DNA from: RI-153 sp041391225
GTDB taxonomy: Bacteria; Chloroflexota; Anaerolineae; Caldilineales; Caldilineaceae
Direction of reading: 5' to 3'
NCBI GenBank assembly: GCA_041391225.1
Contig: JAWKOL010000012.1
Location: 62,001-126,000 of the forward strand
DNA: 64,000 bases
The notes beneath the pieces were generated by a model that worked only from the letters and a program-made list of their open reading frames with translations, ran no database searches and was not told the DNA's origin. The position numbers were made by a program, and so were the translations under genes. Positions 27,960-36,400 of the stretch are shown here, in pieces; the stretch's first letter is position 1; the number at the start of each line of letters is the position of its first letter.

Positions 27960-28037
27960 AGATTCCTCCTTTATTTAGCAGCATTTATTGGGGGGCATGT
28001 AACTCAACTGTAAGCATCTTCTTCAGGAAAGTTCAGG

Positions 28038-28043
28038 TATGAT
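28038..28043 (+). promoter_or_regulatory. Candidate -10 element upstream of the SdrD B-like gene
   Basis: TATGAT lies about 70 nt before the start codon at 28113. No good -35 box is spaced before it, so the assignment is weak. Confidence 0.25.
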
Positions 28044-28112
28044 AGGGACACGGAAAAGCACTTACTCCACCTGTTTCTTCGAAGTTTATACGACAGTACA
28101 GGGAACGCAATC

Positions 28113-28532
28113 ATGAAAGTCTTCACCACTTATAACCGCTGGATCGTCGTTCTGCTGGTAGCGATGTTCTTGGTTGCCACCCAGTCGGCGGCTTTTGCTT
28201 CGGATGACAGCAGCCTCGGGCGGCTAAGTGGGATCGTGTGGCGAGACAGCAACAACAACAATATCCATGAGCCACAGGAGCAGACGCTCTCCGGCTATCA
28301 TGTCTACCTGCAACGCACCGACAGCGAAGTGGTTGGGGCGATGGTGGCCGTAGTTTACACCGACGCCGACGGTGGCTTCGTCTTTGAAAACCTCGAAGAA
28401 GGCAGCTACCGAGTCTTCACCGAAACAGGCATGTACTACCTGGTTGATGTGTTGGGCATCAACGCCTCAACCGTCATCGACCTACCAGTCACCCAAATGC
28501 ACAGTATCTTCCTGCCCTTCACGATGCGTTAG
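28113..28532 (+). CDS. Small secreted SdrD B-like protein with L-P-F-T-M-R end
   Basis: A 139-residue protein with a cleavable signal peptide (IVVLLVAMFLVATQSAAFA-S). One SdrD B/CNA-B-like beta-sandwich follows: LSGIVWRDSNNNNIHEPQEQ, then the D-A-D-G-G-F-V-F-E-N-L motif and G-S-Y-R-V. The C-terminus is HSIFLPFTMR, the same kind of ending as the HAF/lipase protein at 11882. The domain normally stiffens surface stalks and binds calcium in the D-x-N-x-N-N loop. Its minimal size suggests a surface decoration or adaptor. A clean terminator follows. Confidence 0.75.
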   Translation: MKVFTTYNRWIVVLLVAMFLVATQSAAFASDDSSLGRLSGIVWRDSNNNNIHEPQEQTLSGYHVYLQRTDSEVVGAMVAVVYTDADGGFVFENLEEGSYRVFTETGMYYLVDVLGINASTVIDLPVTQMHSIFLPFTMR

Positions 28533-28561
28533 CGCACAGACGCATCAACGCAGGGAGCAAG

Positions 28562-28601
28562 AACGTCCTCGCCGTAGCCGATGCGGCGAGGACGTTTTTA
28601 T
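28562..28601 (+). terminator. Rho-independent terminator
   Basis: AACGTCCTCGCCG (28562-28574) pairs exactly with CGGCGAGGACGTT (28584-28596), followed by TTTTA. It is the best classical terminator in the window and ends the SdrD B-like gene. Confidence 0.9.
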
Positions 28602-28673
28602 TGGGGATTGGTGACTGGTGATTGGGGATCGTTGCTACTCGGGTGACTGAATCGTTGCCGTCGCATGGATCAA

Positions 28674-29168
28674 TCACTGCCCGGTCGGCTCAAGGACGAA
28701 GATCGGAATCTGCCGGTTGGCGGCGCGTTCCTTGTAGGCAGCATAGCCGGCATAGAGCGATACTGCGGTGCGCCAGTAGTGGTCGCGTTCTTCCGCCGTG
28801 GCGGCACGCGCCACATAGTCACCTGTTTCGCCGCGCAAGTTGACTTTGGCCCGTGGATTGGCCTGCAGGTTGTAGTACCAGGCCGGATGCCGAGCCTGAC
28901 CAAAGTTGGAGGCGATCAGGATCAGCTTCGGCCCGTCTTCGAGGACAACCAACAGCACGGTACGCGGTTCACCGCTGCGTGCGCCGATTGTAGTCAATCT
29001 GATGACAGGTAAACCCGTAACCAGGCTCGTCAACGTGTAGCGATTGTTCGTCATGCGCAAGAAGACGCGATCTGCACGGGGCGCCACGCGCACCAGCAGT
29101 TGCGTTACCGGGCGAAGGGCCGCAATTCGTTGAATTAGGCGTTGCAAACTGTTCACGGGTTTGATCAT
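28674..29168 (-). CDS. Deazaflavin (F420)-dependent nitroreductase-family protein
   Basis: A 164-residue protein starting at ATG 29168. The pattern PVIRLTTIGARSGEPRTVLL, then G-P-K-L-I-L-I-A-S-N-F-G, then ARHPAWYYNLQANPRAKV is the Ddn/FDOR-A split-beta-barrel family that binds F420 or a flavin and reduces diverse substrates. The HPAWYYNL motif is diagnostic. The presence of F420 in the organism is inferred from this and the LLM gene at 53-54 kb. Confidence 0.88.
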   Translation of the reverse strand: MIKPVNSLQRLIQRIAALRPVTQLLVRVAPRADRVFLRMTNNRYTLTSLVTGLPVIRLTTIGARSGEPRTVLLVVLEDGPKLILIASNFGQARHPAWYYNLQANPRAKVNLRGETGDYVARAATAEERDHYWRTAVSLYAGYAAYKERAANRQIPIFVLEPTGQ

Positions 29169-29241
29169 GCAGCCCTCACATCTGTATCACGCTGGCAGAA
29201 TGGGTACGACCACAGCCGACCCGTTGCAATGGGGAAAATGC

Positions 29242-29793
29242 TCACGTACCCACGTGCGCCAGTTTTCGATCATATCGATAGACTTCGACGATGTAATACG
29301 GTCCAGGCTCATAGTTCCCGTTGCTGAACTCCGTGGCGCCTGCCAGGGCCGCATCGTAGTTGGCGAACAGGCAGTCGCGTGTGACTTCATGTTCGCGGGC
29401 GGCGTCGTTACACGAAAGTGGTGAACACTCGAAATTCTTTCCATGCGAGCGGCTTACGGCGTCGTACCCGAGTAAGTGGAAGTTCACATCCAACGGCTCG
29501 ACGGTGGGCGGCGTCACCTGCGCCGGGCGCGCCGCGCCCTGATGAACCAAGATGGGGTAGAGTTGATAGGCGTAGATGTCGAATTCGGCGGCGTCATCGC
29601 CGAGGACGGCGTGAGCGACTGCCGGTGAATCGAAGAAACCAAATTCGTTGGGCGACCAATGCTCGTTCTGCGCTGAAGGCCCGGGCGAAATGCATTCGCT
29701 CACGCTGGCGATCTCTTCTACAGAATCGGCGTGTACCCACGGGGGGCGCACCGCGGTGCGTTTCGGGAAATAGCCAATCAGGATTGCATCCAT
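29242..29793 (-). CDS. Hypothetical protein
   Basis: An open frame of 183 codons from ATG 29793 (MDAILIGYFPKRTAVRPP). It contains segments such as NEFGFFDSPAVAHAVLGDD, then FDIYAYQLYPILVHQG, and a C-terminal PYYIVEVYRYDRKLAHVGT; it has three cysteines and no membrane segment. I do not recognise the family. It lies 8 nt after the phosphatase-like gene (same strand), so it is probably co-transcribed. Confidence 0.55.
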   Translation of the reverse strand: MDAILIGYFPKRTAVRPPWVHADSVEEIASVSECISPGPSAQNEHWSPNEFGFFDSPAVAHAVLGDDAAEFDIYAYQLYPILVHQGAARPAQVTPPTVEPLDVNFHLLGYDAVSRSHGKNFECSPLSCNDAAREHEVTRDCLFANYDAALAGATEFSNGNYEPGPYYIVEVYRYDRKLAHVGT

Positions 29794-29801
29794 GCAAGTG
29801 C

Positions 29802-30275
29802 TCAATCGGTGGGTGTGTCTTCGACAGTGTGTAGGCTCTGGCGGGCGTCGGCGATGAAGCCTGCCCAAACCTCATTGGGTTCCCACAGGCGACGGATATG
29901 GGCGTCGGCCTCGGATTCGCTCCATCCCCAGCGTTTCTGACCATAGAGCGAGATGAAGGTGGAAACTCGATAGTTGGCGGCACAATGCACCAACACCTTC
30001 TTGCCGGATTGGGCGTCCAGCGTATCCACAAATCGACGCAGATCCGCCACGGTGGGGTTGGCGAAATCGACGGCGATGTTGTGGTAGGCCATGCCCAACG
30101 ACGTCACCAGCCCCGGTTCGTCGGTGATGGCGTAGCGGGAGTTGGGGAGATCGAGGTTGATCACCACTTCGTAGCCGGCATCGGCCACGGCGCGCATCTG
30201 CTCTTGGCTGGGCTGGCCTGCCGTCCCCAGTGCTTCGGACAGCACAACGTAGTTGTAGATTGCGTCGACACTCAT
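29802..30275 (-). CDS. Dual-specificity-type phosphatase (DSP/DUF442-like)
   Basis: A 157-residue protein with the active-site loop V-H-C-A-A-N-Y-R-V-S (H-C-x5-R) and an upstream acidic loop A-V-D-F-A-N-P-T that could supply the general acid. The N-terminal E-A-L-G-T-A-G-Q-P-S matches DUF442/cyanobacterial DSP-like enzymes. These dephosphorylate Tyr/Ser/Thr or small phosphoesters. Its start overlaps the stop of the upstream GNAT gene (ATGA), indicating coupling. Confidence 0.8.
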   Translation of the reverse strand: MSVDAIYNYVVLSEALGTAGQPSQEQMRAVADAGYEVVINLDLPNSRYAITDEPGLVTSLGMAYHNIAVDFANPTVADLRRFVDTLDAQSGKKVLVHCAANYRVSTFISLYGQKRWGWSESEADAHIRRLWEPNEVWAGFIADARQSLHTVEDTPTD

Positions 30276-30799
30276 GATTGGTACTCCTCGCTAAGGATGC
30301 CCATGCAGACAAGATCGACGTACTCGCCCCTGTTCCAAACATGCTTGCGCCAGCGTCCTTCTTCTACAAAGCCGCATTTCTCGTAGGCACGGATAGCGCG
30401 AGGGTTGTTTCCGTTGACGGTGAGGTAGATCTTGTGCAGGTTACGCAGCCGGAATCCGTAATTAAGCAGTACTTGCACTGCGTCAGAGCCGTATCCCTGG
30501 CCCCAATATGCTTTGTCGCCAATGGTGATGCCCAACTCTGCCGTGTGCGCCACATCATCGAAACGAAAAAGCGCGCATTGACCGATCAACTTGCCGTCGG
30601 CTTCCACAGCGAAAGACGAGCCATCGCGCCCGCCGCCGCCGATCTGGCTGTCGAACTCGGCCTGTAGTCGTTCCAGCGACTGTGGCATCGGCGGGTCGCC
30701 ACCACCTGCCAGTTCCACTTCCACGTCGTTGCTGAACTGGCAGAGCCGCGCAGATCATCGCGTGTCATGGCGCAGGATCACTTTTTCGCCTCGAAGCAT
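30272..30799 (-). CDS. RimJ/RimL-type GNAT acetyltransferase, N-terminal frameshift
   Basis: The start is ATG 30799 (MLRGEKVILRH), with GGAGG just upstream. A double shift near 30750 separates it from the main frame (E-V-E-L-A-G-G-G-D onward). The core motifs I-G-Q-C-A-L-F-R-F-D, then ITIGDKAYWGQGYGSDAVQV with the acetyl-CoA loop, and NNPRAIRAYEKCGFVEEG are typical of protein- or small-molecule-acetylating RimJ/L enzymes. It ends GILSEEYQS, overlapping the phosphatase start. Confidence 0.8.
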
Positions 30800-30890
30800 G
30801 GATATGCCTCCAAAGTTATCGGTTCGGAACAGCCATTCTGCTGCCGGTTGGCATAATCATAGCTTTGCATCCAACCGCCCTCCAAAATAA

Positions 30891-30919
30891 AACTCGTAGA
30901 CGAATGCTGTCTACGAGTT
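30891..30919 (-). terminator. Hairpin upstream of the GNAT gene
   Basis: AACTCGTAGAC (30891-30901) pairs exactly with GTCTACGAGTT (30909-30919), with a 7-nt loop. It lies between the OsmC gene and the GNAT gene on the minus strand; A-rich sequence (AAAATAAA) on its left reads as a T-run on the minus strand, consistent with termination after the OsmC gene. Confidence 0.7.
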
Positions 30920-30937
30920 ATACCACAAATGTGCTGC

Positions 30938-31025
30938 GAGTTTAAGGGTTGGGGGTTGGGGATTGGAAACGGAGGGCAACGCTCTCTGCCCAATCCTCAA
31001 TCACCAACCCCACCAATCACCCAGC
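30938..31025. repeat. Word palindrome of GGTTGGGG units
   Basis: GGGTTGGGGGTTGGGGATTG on the left faces CAATCCTCAATCACCAACCC, then CACCAATCACCC on the right. The right edge encodes the stop and last codon of the OsmC gene. Confidence 0.7.
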
Positions 31026-31449
31026 CACCACCGCTGTGACCAGGTACGATTCGCCCTTGAATGAATTGGTGATGAGGCAGCCCATTTTCGCCTTTTCCAG
31101 CAGGCGGTGGCCCTTTTCTTCATCGGCGCAAGCGGGGACGGTCAACGTGGCCTTGATGTTGAACTCGGTAAAGTAGCTGGCGCGCTCCGCGGTCGAGAAT
31201 GCCCTCGGTTTCGACTTTGATGCTCGTCCATTCGTACTTGTTGGCCGCCGCCACACCGCGAAAGGTGAGGATCAGGCAATCGGATACGGTGGAGACCAGC
31301 AGCGTCTCCGGCGACCAGTACCCCTCGGGGCCGTCGAATTCCGGCGGCGCGGTGGACACGATTTCGGGCAGGCCAGCAGAGGTGACGCTCACCGTCCCAT
31401 CGGGACCGGCTTCGGCGTCGACAGCGTATCGATGTGGGAACTTGTGCAT
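31017..31449 (-). CDS. OsmC-family peroxide-reductase-like protein, one frameshift
   Basis: The ATG at 31449 has AAAGGAG upstream. The protein begins MHKFPHRYAVDAEAGPDGTV. It has the two family cysteines, one in S-T-V-S-D-C-L-I-L-T-F and one in K-M-G-C-L-I-T-N-S, used to reduce organic hydroperoxides. A one-base shift near 31190 joins the first half to F-S-T-A-E-R-A-S-Y-F-T-E-F-N. Corrected length is about 143 residues. The stop lies in the adjacent repeat. Confidence 0.82.
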
Positions 31450-31592
31450 TTGGTGACTCCTTTGGAATGTCGGAATACGATCCAGTGCCACAACAAGGCA
31501 CTACGAATAGTATAGCGAGCTCTTACACAGATCGCACAGGTCAACTGTCTAGTTGAGGACTGAGGATTGCTTAGGCGATTTCAGAGATTTAT

Positions 31593-31786
31593 TGATCCAT
31601 GAAGGCACACGAAACACCACGAAGAGGAGAAGAGAGGGACACGGATTTCAGGATTCCCAGGACAGCAGAGCGGAAAGCTTTCTGCTTGTTCTTTTCTGCC
31701 TTCGTGTCTCTTCGTGTCTCTTCGTGTGCCTTCGTGTGCCTTCGTGTGCCTTCGTGTGCCTTCGTGGATCATTGTTTCTCTGGTTT
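31593..31786. repeat. CACGAAGGCACACGAAG-type palindrome with a tandem 10-mer arm
   Basis: The left arm CCATGAAGGCACACGAAACA continues to GAAGAGG at about 31593-31640. The right arm, 31699-31772, consists of two TTCGTGTCTC units then five TTCGTGTGCC units in tandem. GGACACGGATTTCAGGATT lies in between. The right arm is translated as the tail of the HEAT-repeat protein. Confidence 0.8.
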
Positions 31787-32389
31787 CTACTCAGCGTGAA
31801 GAGCAGGTTTTCGAGCAAACCCAGGCGTTCCAGGGTTTCGTAGGCGTAGTGACGCACGAGGGGATGGGAATCTTCCAGGTGATGGTAGAGTGGCGGGGCG
31901 GCTTGCATGCTGCCGATGCCGTGCAATGCCCGCGCCGCGTGGACGCGCACGCCGTCTTGTTCGTCTGCCAACGCCGCCGCGAGGACAGGCACCGCGTCGT
32001 CGCCGCAGTGGATCAACGGTCACCGCGGCCATGCGCACCTGGCCGTCTTCGTCGGCGAGGCGCGCCGCCAGGTCGGCCAGGCAAGCGTTGACGGCTGCGG
32101 GCTGCGTCGTGTGCAATTCGCCCAACGACATGGCCGCCACAGCGCGCAGATCGGCGTCGTCGTTGGCCAGCGCATCGACCAAGATACGCACGCTTGCGGC
32201 GTTGCCCACTTCGGCCAGGGCGCGAATGGCCCACCAACGGATGTCGACATCCGGCGCGACGACCATCGCATGTAGCGCGGGTATGTCCGCGGCGGTGAGG
32301 AGGGGAACCAACGCCTCCGCTTTTTCGTCCTCTCCCGCAGCAGTCGCGGCCAGGAAACGATCAATGTGCAGTTTGCCGGTGCGTTTCAT
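31648..32389 (-). CDS. HEAT-repeat protein with a repeat-encoded basic tail, one frameshift
   Basis: The ATG at 32389 opens MKRTGKLHIDRFLAATAAGE. About five HEAT-like helical pairs follow (IRWWAIRALAEVG, LRAVAAMSLGELH, VRMAAVT; after a shift near 32010, VRVHAARALHGIG and VRHYAYETLERLG). These act as protein-binding solenoids; no catalytic domain is present. The final about 40 residues (RRHTKAHEGTRRHTKRHEE and onward) come entirely from the tandem 10-mer repeat before a stop at 31648. The natural end was probably near LLENLLFTL. Confidence 0.7.
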
Positions 32390-32394
32390 AATTA

Positions 32395-32432
32395 CCTAAT
32401 CGCCTAATCGCCTAATCGCTCAATCGCATCTC
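32395..32432. repeat. AATCGCCT word array (single arm)
   Basis: TACCTAATCGCCTAATCGCC followed by TAATCGCTCAATCGC is a short near-tandem array with an 8-9 nt period, just upstream of the HEAT gene start. No matching opposite arm is nearby. Confidence 0.65.
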
Positions 32433-32470
32433 ATCATAGCACACTGCATCCCATTCCCGCCCCCGTTCGA

Positions 32471-32500
32471 TTGGACCGGCTCCTGTGTGCGTGCTACAAT
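32471..32500 (+). promoter_or_regulatory. Putative sigma70-type promoter of the DPM1-like gene
   Basis: TTGGAC (32471-32476) and TACAAT (32495-32500) are separated by 18 nt, about 78 nt before the start codon at 32578. This is sequence match only. Confidence 0.5.
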
Positions 32501-32577
32501 TTTGGATCTTGTGCAGTCGGCTCGGCAAGTCGTCGACGCCGGGTTGCTTGGTAAGCGTGAACGAATCAGGACATGGC

Positions 32578-33372
32578 ATGTGGTCGATTCCGGCAACCGT
32601 CAGCCTACCCGCCGACTGGCGGGCATGTGCGCTGACAGTTGTGATACCAACTTATAACGAAGCGGACAATCTCGAAGAGATGACGAAGAAGCTCTTCGAG
32701 CTACCGTTGACGAATCTACGCCTGCTCATCGTGGACGACAGCTCGCCCGACGGCACCGGTGAACTTGCCGATCAATTGGCGGCGCGCAACGCCCCCGCAT
32801 GGACGTGATCCACCGCCGCGGCAAGAACGGGCTGGGTACGGCCTATGTGGCCGGGATGCAGCGCCCTGGCCGAAGGGGCTGAGTTCGTGGTGCAGATGGA
32901 CGCCGATTTCAGCCATTCACCGGCCTACATTGCACAGATGTTGGGCGTTGCCCTCGCCACCAACGCGGATGTGATCATCGGGAGCCGCTACGTGCCTGGC
33001 GGCAGCCTGGACGAAGGCTGGAGTTGGTGGCGGCGCTGGCTGAGTTGGTGGGCCAATCTCTACAGCCGCGCCATCCTACGCATTCAGGTGCGCGACATGA
33101 CGGCCGGCTTCAAGCTCTGGCGGCGTGACGCGCTTCTGGACATCGGCCTGGAGAACGTGCGCAGCAACGGCTACATCTTCCAGGTAGAGATGGCGTACCT
33201 CAGCGAAAAACTCGGCTACCGCATCATCGAAGTCCCCATCCACTTTGAAGATCGCCGCATCGGCCAGAGCAAAATGGACGTGCCGGTGAAGATCGAATCG
33301 GCCCTGCGCGTTTGGGAATTGCGCTGGCGGCACCGTGATCGCGTGAAGCGCGAGATCTCTTTAGTCTCTTAA
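32578..33372 (+). CDS. Polyprenol-phosphate (dolichol-phosphate mannose synthase-like) glycosyltransferase
   Basis: The start is ATG 32578 (MWSIPATVSLPADW). It has the GT2/DPM1 motifs: T-V-V-I-P-T-Y-N-E-A-D-N-L, then LIVDDSSPDGTGELAD, the metal-binding V-Q-M-D-A-D-F-S-H-S, and I-I-G-S-R-Y-V-P-G-G with the following amphipathic segment. Two indels, near 32805 and 32865, break the frame around H-R-R-G-K-N-G-L-G-T. Corrected length is about 264 residues, as in membrane-free DPM1 enzymes. It would load a sugar onto a polyprenyl phosphate, probably for the YfhO-type protein encoded next. Confidence 0.82.
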
Positions 33373-33446
33373 TCGCCCAATCCTTCTCCTACCTGCACCG
33401 ACTCCACTCCCACAAGACGGATCTGCTTGCGCTGGCGGCGCTGATT

Positions 33447-36400
33447 TTGCTGCCGATCTTGTGGTTTGCGCCGGTCCTCTTCGGCGGGCGTACGCTGATT
33501 CCGTTCGACAATCTCTACAACTTCGAGCCGTGGCGTTCGTTGTTGCCCGGTATTACCCCGCACAACGATCTACTTAGCGATCTGGTGCTGCAAAACACGG
33601 TGTGGAAGTATCACACGGTGCGCACTTTCGCCCAAGGCGAGATCCCGCTGTGGAATCCGCAGATCTTCACAGGCATCCCCTTCTTTGCCGCCGGACAGGC
33701 CAGTGTAGCCTATCCGCTGAGTGTGCTCTTCTACGTGCTGCCCATCGAAGCGGCCTACGGCTGGTTCACGGCGCTGCAACTGGCCATCGCCGGGATCAAC
33801 ATGTACATCTTTGGGCGGGTGTTGCGGTTGCGGCCGTCGGCTGCGCTCTTCAGCGGCGTGGTCTTTCAATTTAGCGGCTTCATGATCGTCAGCGTGGTCT
33901 TCACGATGGTGATCGCGGCGGCGGCGTGGCTGCCGTTGCTGTTGGCGATCATCGAGTACGTCATCCGCAAACAGGAAGAAAAGGGCGACGCCTCGTTCCG
34001 TCCTGTGCCGTATGTGGTGGCCGGCGCGGCGGTGATCGGCGTGGTGGCGCTGGCCGGACACCCCGAGTTTTTCTACTACACGCTGCTGGTGGCGGGGATG
34101 TACAGCGCGGCGCGACTGGTGATGGCGTGGAGTCGGATTGGAGAAAGGCAGAAGCCAAGAAGGCAGCCCACCGCAGCAGTCGGCGCGCACAAGGCAAAAG
34201 GGCAGCGCAGTCGCCTCGCAATTCGCAATTCGCAATCCGCAACGCGCAATTCGCAACCCGCAATCCGCATCCTAAAACTGGCCGGCTGGCTGCTGGCGCT
34301 GGCCCTTTTCGGCATCGCGTCGGGCGCGGTGCAGCTTGTGCCGTTGTACGAACTGGTGACGTTGAACTTCCGCGAAGGGTCGGCGTCGTTGCAGCAGGTG
34401 TTGGATTGGGCGTGGCCGTCGCGGCATGTGCTCACCTTCTTTTTGCCCGACGTCTTCGGCAATCCCAGCCACCACGCCTGGCTCGATCTGTGGAACCTGC
34501 GCATGGACGATACACTGCGCAACGCCCAGGGCGGGCAGATCCAGGCGATCTTCTGGGGCATCAAGAACTACGTCGAAGGCGGCAACTACGTCGGCATCGT
34601 CACCTGGCTGCTGGCCGCCGTCGCCGTGATCACCGCCCTGCCGTGGGCAATCCGCAATTCGCAATCCGCAATCCGCAGTCCGCAATTCACCCGCCCCACC
34701 TGGATCTTCACCACCCTCGCCGCCCTCTCGCTGCTCTTCGCCTTCGGCACGCCGCTATACGCCATCCTTTTTTACGGGCTGCCGGGGTGGAGTCAATTGC
34801 ACAGCCCGTTCCGCTGGGTCTTCCCGTTTACGGTGAGCATGGCTGTGCTCGGCGGGATTGGATTGGAGCGGCTGCTGGTGTTGAACGAAGAATCAAGATT
34901 GAAGATCGGGCGGATCAGCGTCTCGCACCATTCTTTGTTCTTCATTCTTGCTTCGTCTGCGATCCTTGCGGGACTCGCCGCGCTCGCCGCTGTGGCCGTG
35001 AGCTACTTCGTCCCCGCGCCCTTCATCGCGCTAGGACAGCGCATCGTCGACGGCAGCGATCTGGCGCAGATGTCCTTTGCCGACGGGTACATGTTCTGGG
35101 GCTACCAGAGCATGAATTTGGTGAAGTTTGGGGTGTTTGCGGTGCTCAGCGGCGCGTGGCTGAGATTGGTTGAGGCAAGGAGGCGGAGAGGCGAAGCGCA
35201 GAGCGAGACGCCCGCCGCATCTTCGCATCTTCGCCTCTTCGCGTCCTCTCTCCCCTTCCTTGCCGCCGTGCTCGTCGCAGCGGATCTCTTTGCCATCCAC
35301 GGGACGTTCAATCCGGCCACGGATCCGGCGCTGTCGCCGTTGGTCAACGTGCCGCCGGTGGTGCAGTTCATCGAGGAGCGGGAGAGTGGCGACGATGCGA
35401 CGATGCGAGGAGGCGACGAACAGAGTGTCTCTCCGCCTCTTCGCCTCTCCGCCTCTTTGCCCCCCTTCCGTTTCACCACGTTCGACATCCCTGGTTCGAA
35501 GACGTTCAACGCCAATGTGGGTATGTACTACGGCTGGCACGATCTGCGCGGCTACGATTCGATCATCCAGCGGCAGTATGTGGAGCTGATGAACAAACTG
35601 GGCGATCAGAGCGGCGAGTTGCTCTACAACCGCATTGCGCCGCTCTACGCCGTGGGGCCGAACCCCTACGCGGTGCTGAACAATCCGCTGCTGGATCTGC
35701 TCAACGTCAAGTACATTCTCACCGAAACGGTTGTACCCAGCGCCGGCTGGCAGCGGATCTACGCCGATGGCGTGGTGAAGGTCTACGAGAACCTGCAAGC
35801 CTTTCCGCGGGCGTTTATCGTCCCCGAGGCGCAGGTGTACGCTGCCGAGGAACAGCCGCTGTTGTCGGCGGACCTGCACAATGTCGTCTTCATCGAGGAG
35901 ATGCCTACTGAGGCCAACGCACTCACCGCGCCAGCCCCCAACTCGCCGACGCCACGATCAGCCGCTACACCAGCGACGAGGTCTTCGTGGACATCAACCT
36001 GAGCGACCGTGGCTGGCTGGTGCTGTCCGACGCCTGGTTCCCGGGGTGGAAGGCGTTTGTGCGTCCTTTTGGTGGGGACGAAAGCCAGGAGACTGAGTTG
36101 ACGATCCACGCGCCAACGGCGCTGCGTACTGTCTACTTGCCCGAGCAAGGGCAGTGGACGGTGCGCTTCGTCTACTCGCCCATGAGCTTCAAGGTGGGGC
36201 TGTACGTGTCGTTCTTGGCGGTGATGGCGTGTGCGCTGCTGCTGCTGTGGTGGCTGTGGGGTCGCTACTACCGCCCCGACGAATCGGGCGACGAAGTGCG
36301 CACCGTGGCCAAGAATTCGCTGGTGCCGATGGCACTGAACATGGCCAACAAAGCCATCGACTTTGCCTTCGCCCTGCTCTACGTGCGTCTGCTCGGCCCC

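Noticed and set aside
31699..31772. Tandem 10-mers as a CRISPR-like array
   Set aside because: Units are contiguous with no spacers, 10 nt long and form one arm of a palindrome; there are no cas genes.
34199..34692. Insertion of a classical MITE or IS in the YfhO gene
   Set aside because: The segments lack terminal inverted repeats with target duplications and no transposase is present; they are near-tandem word arrays kept in frame.
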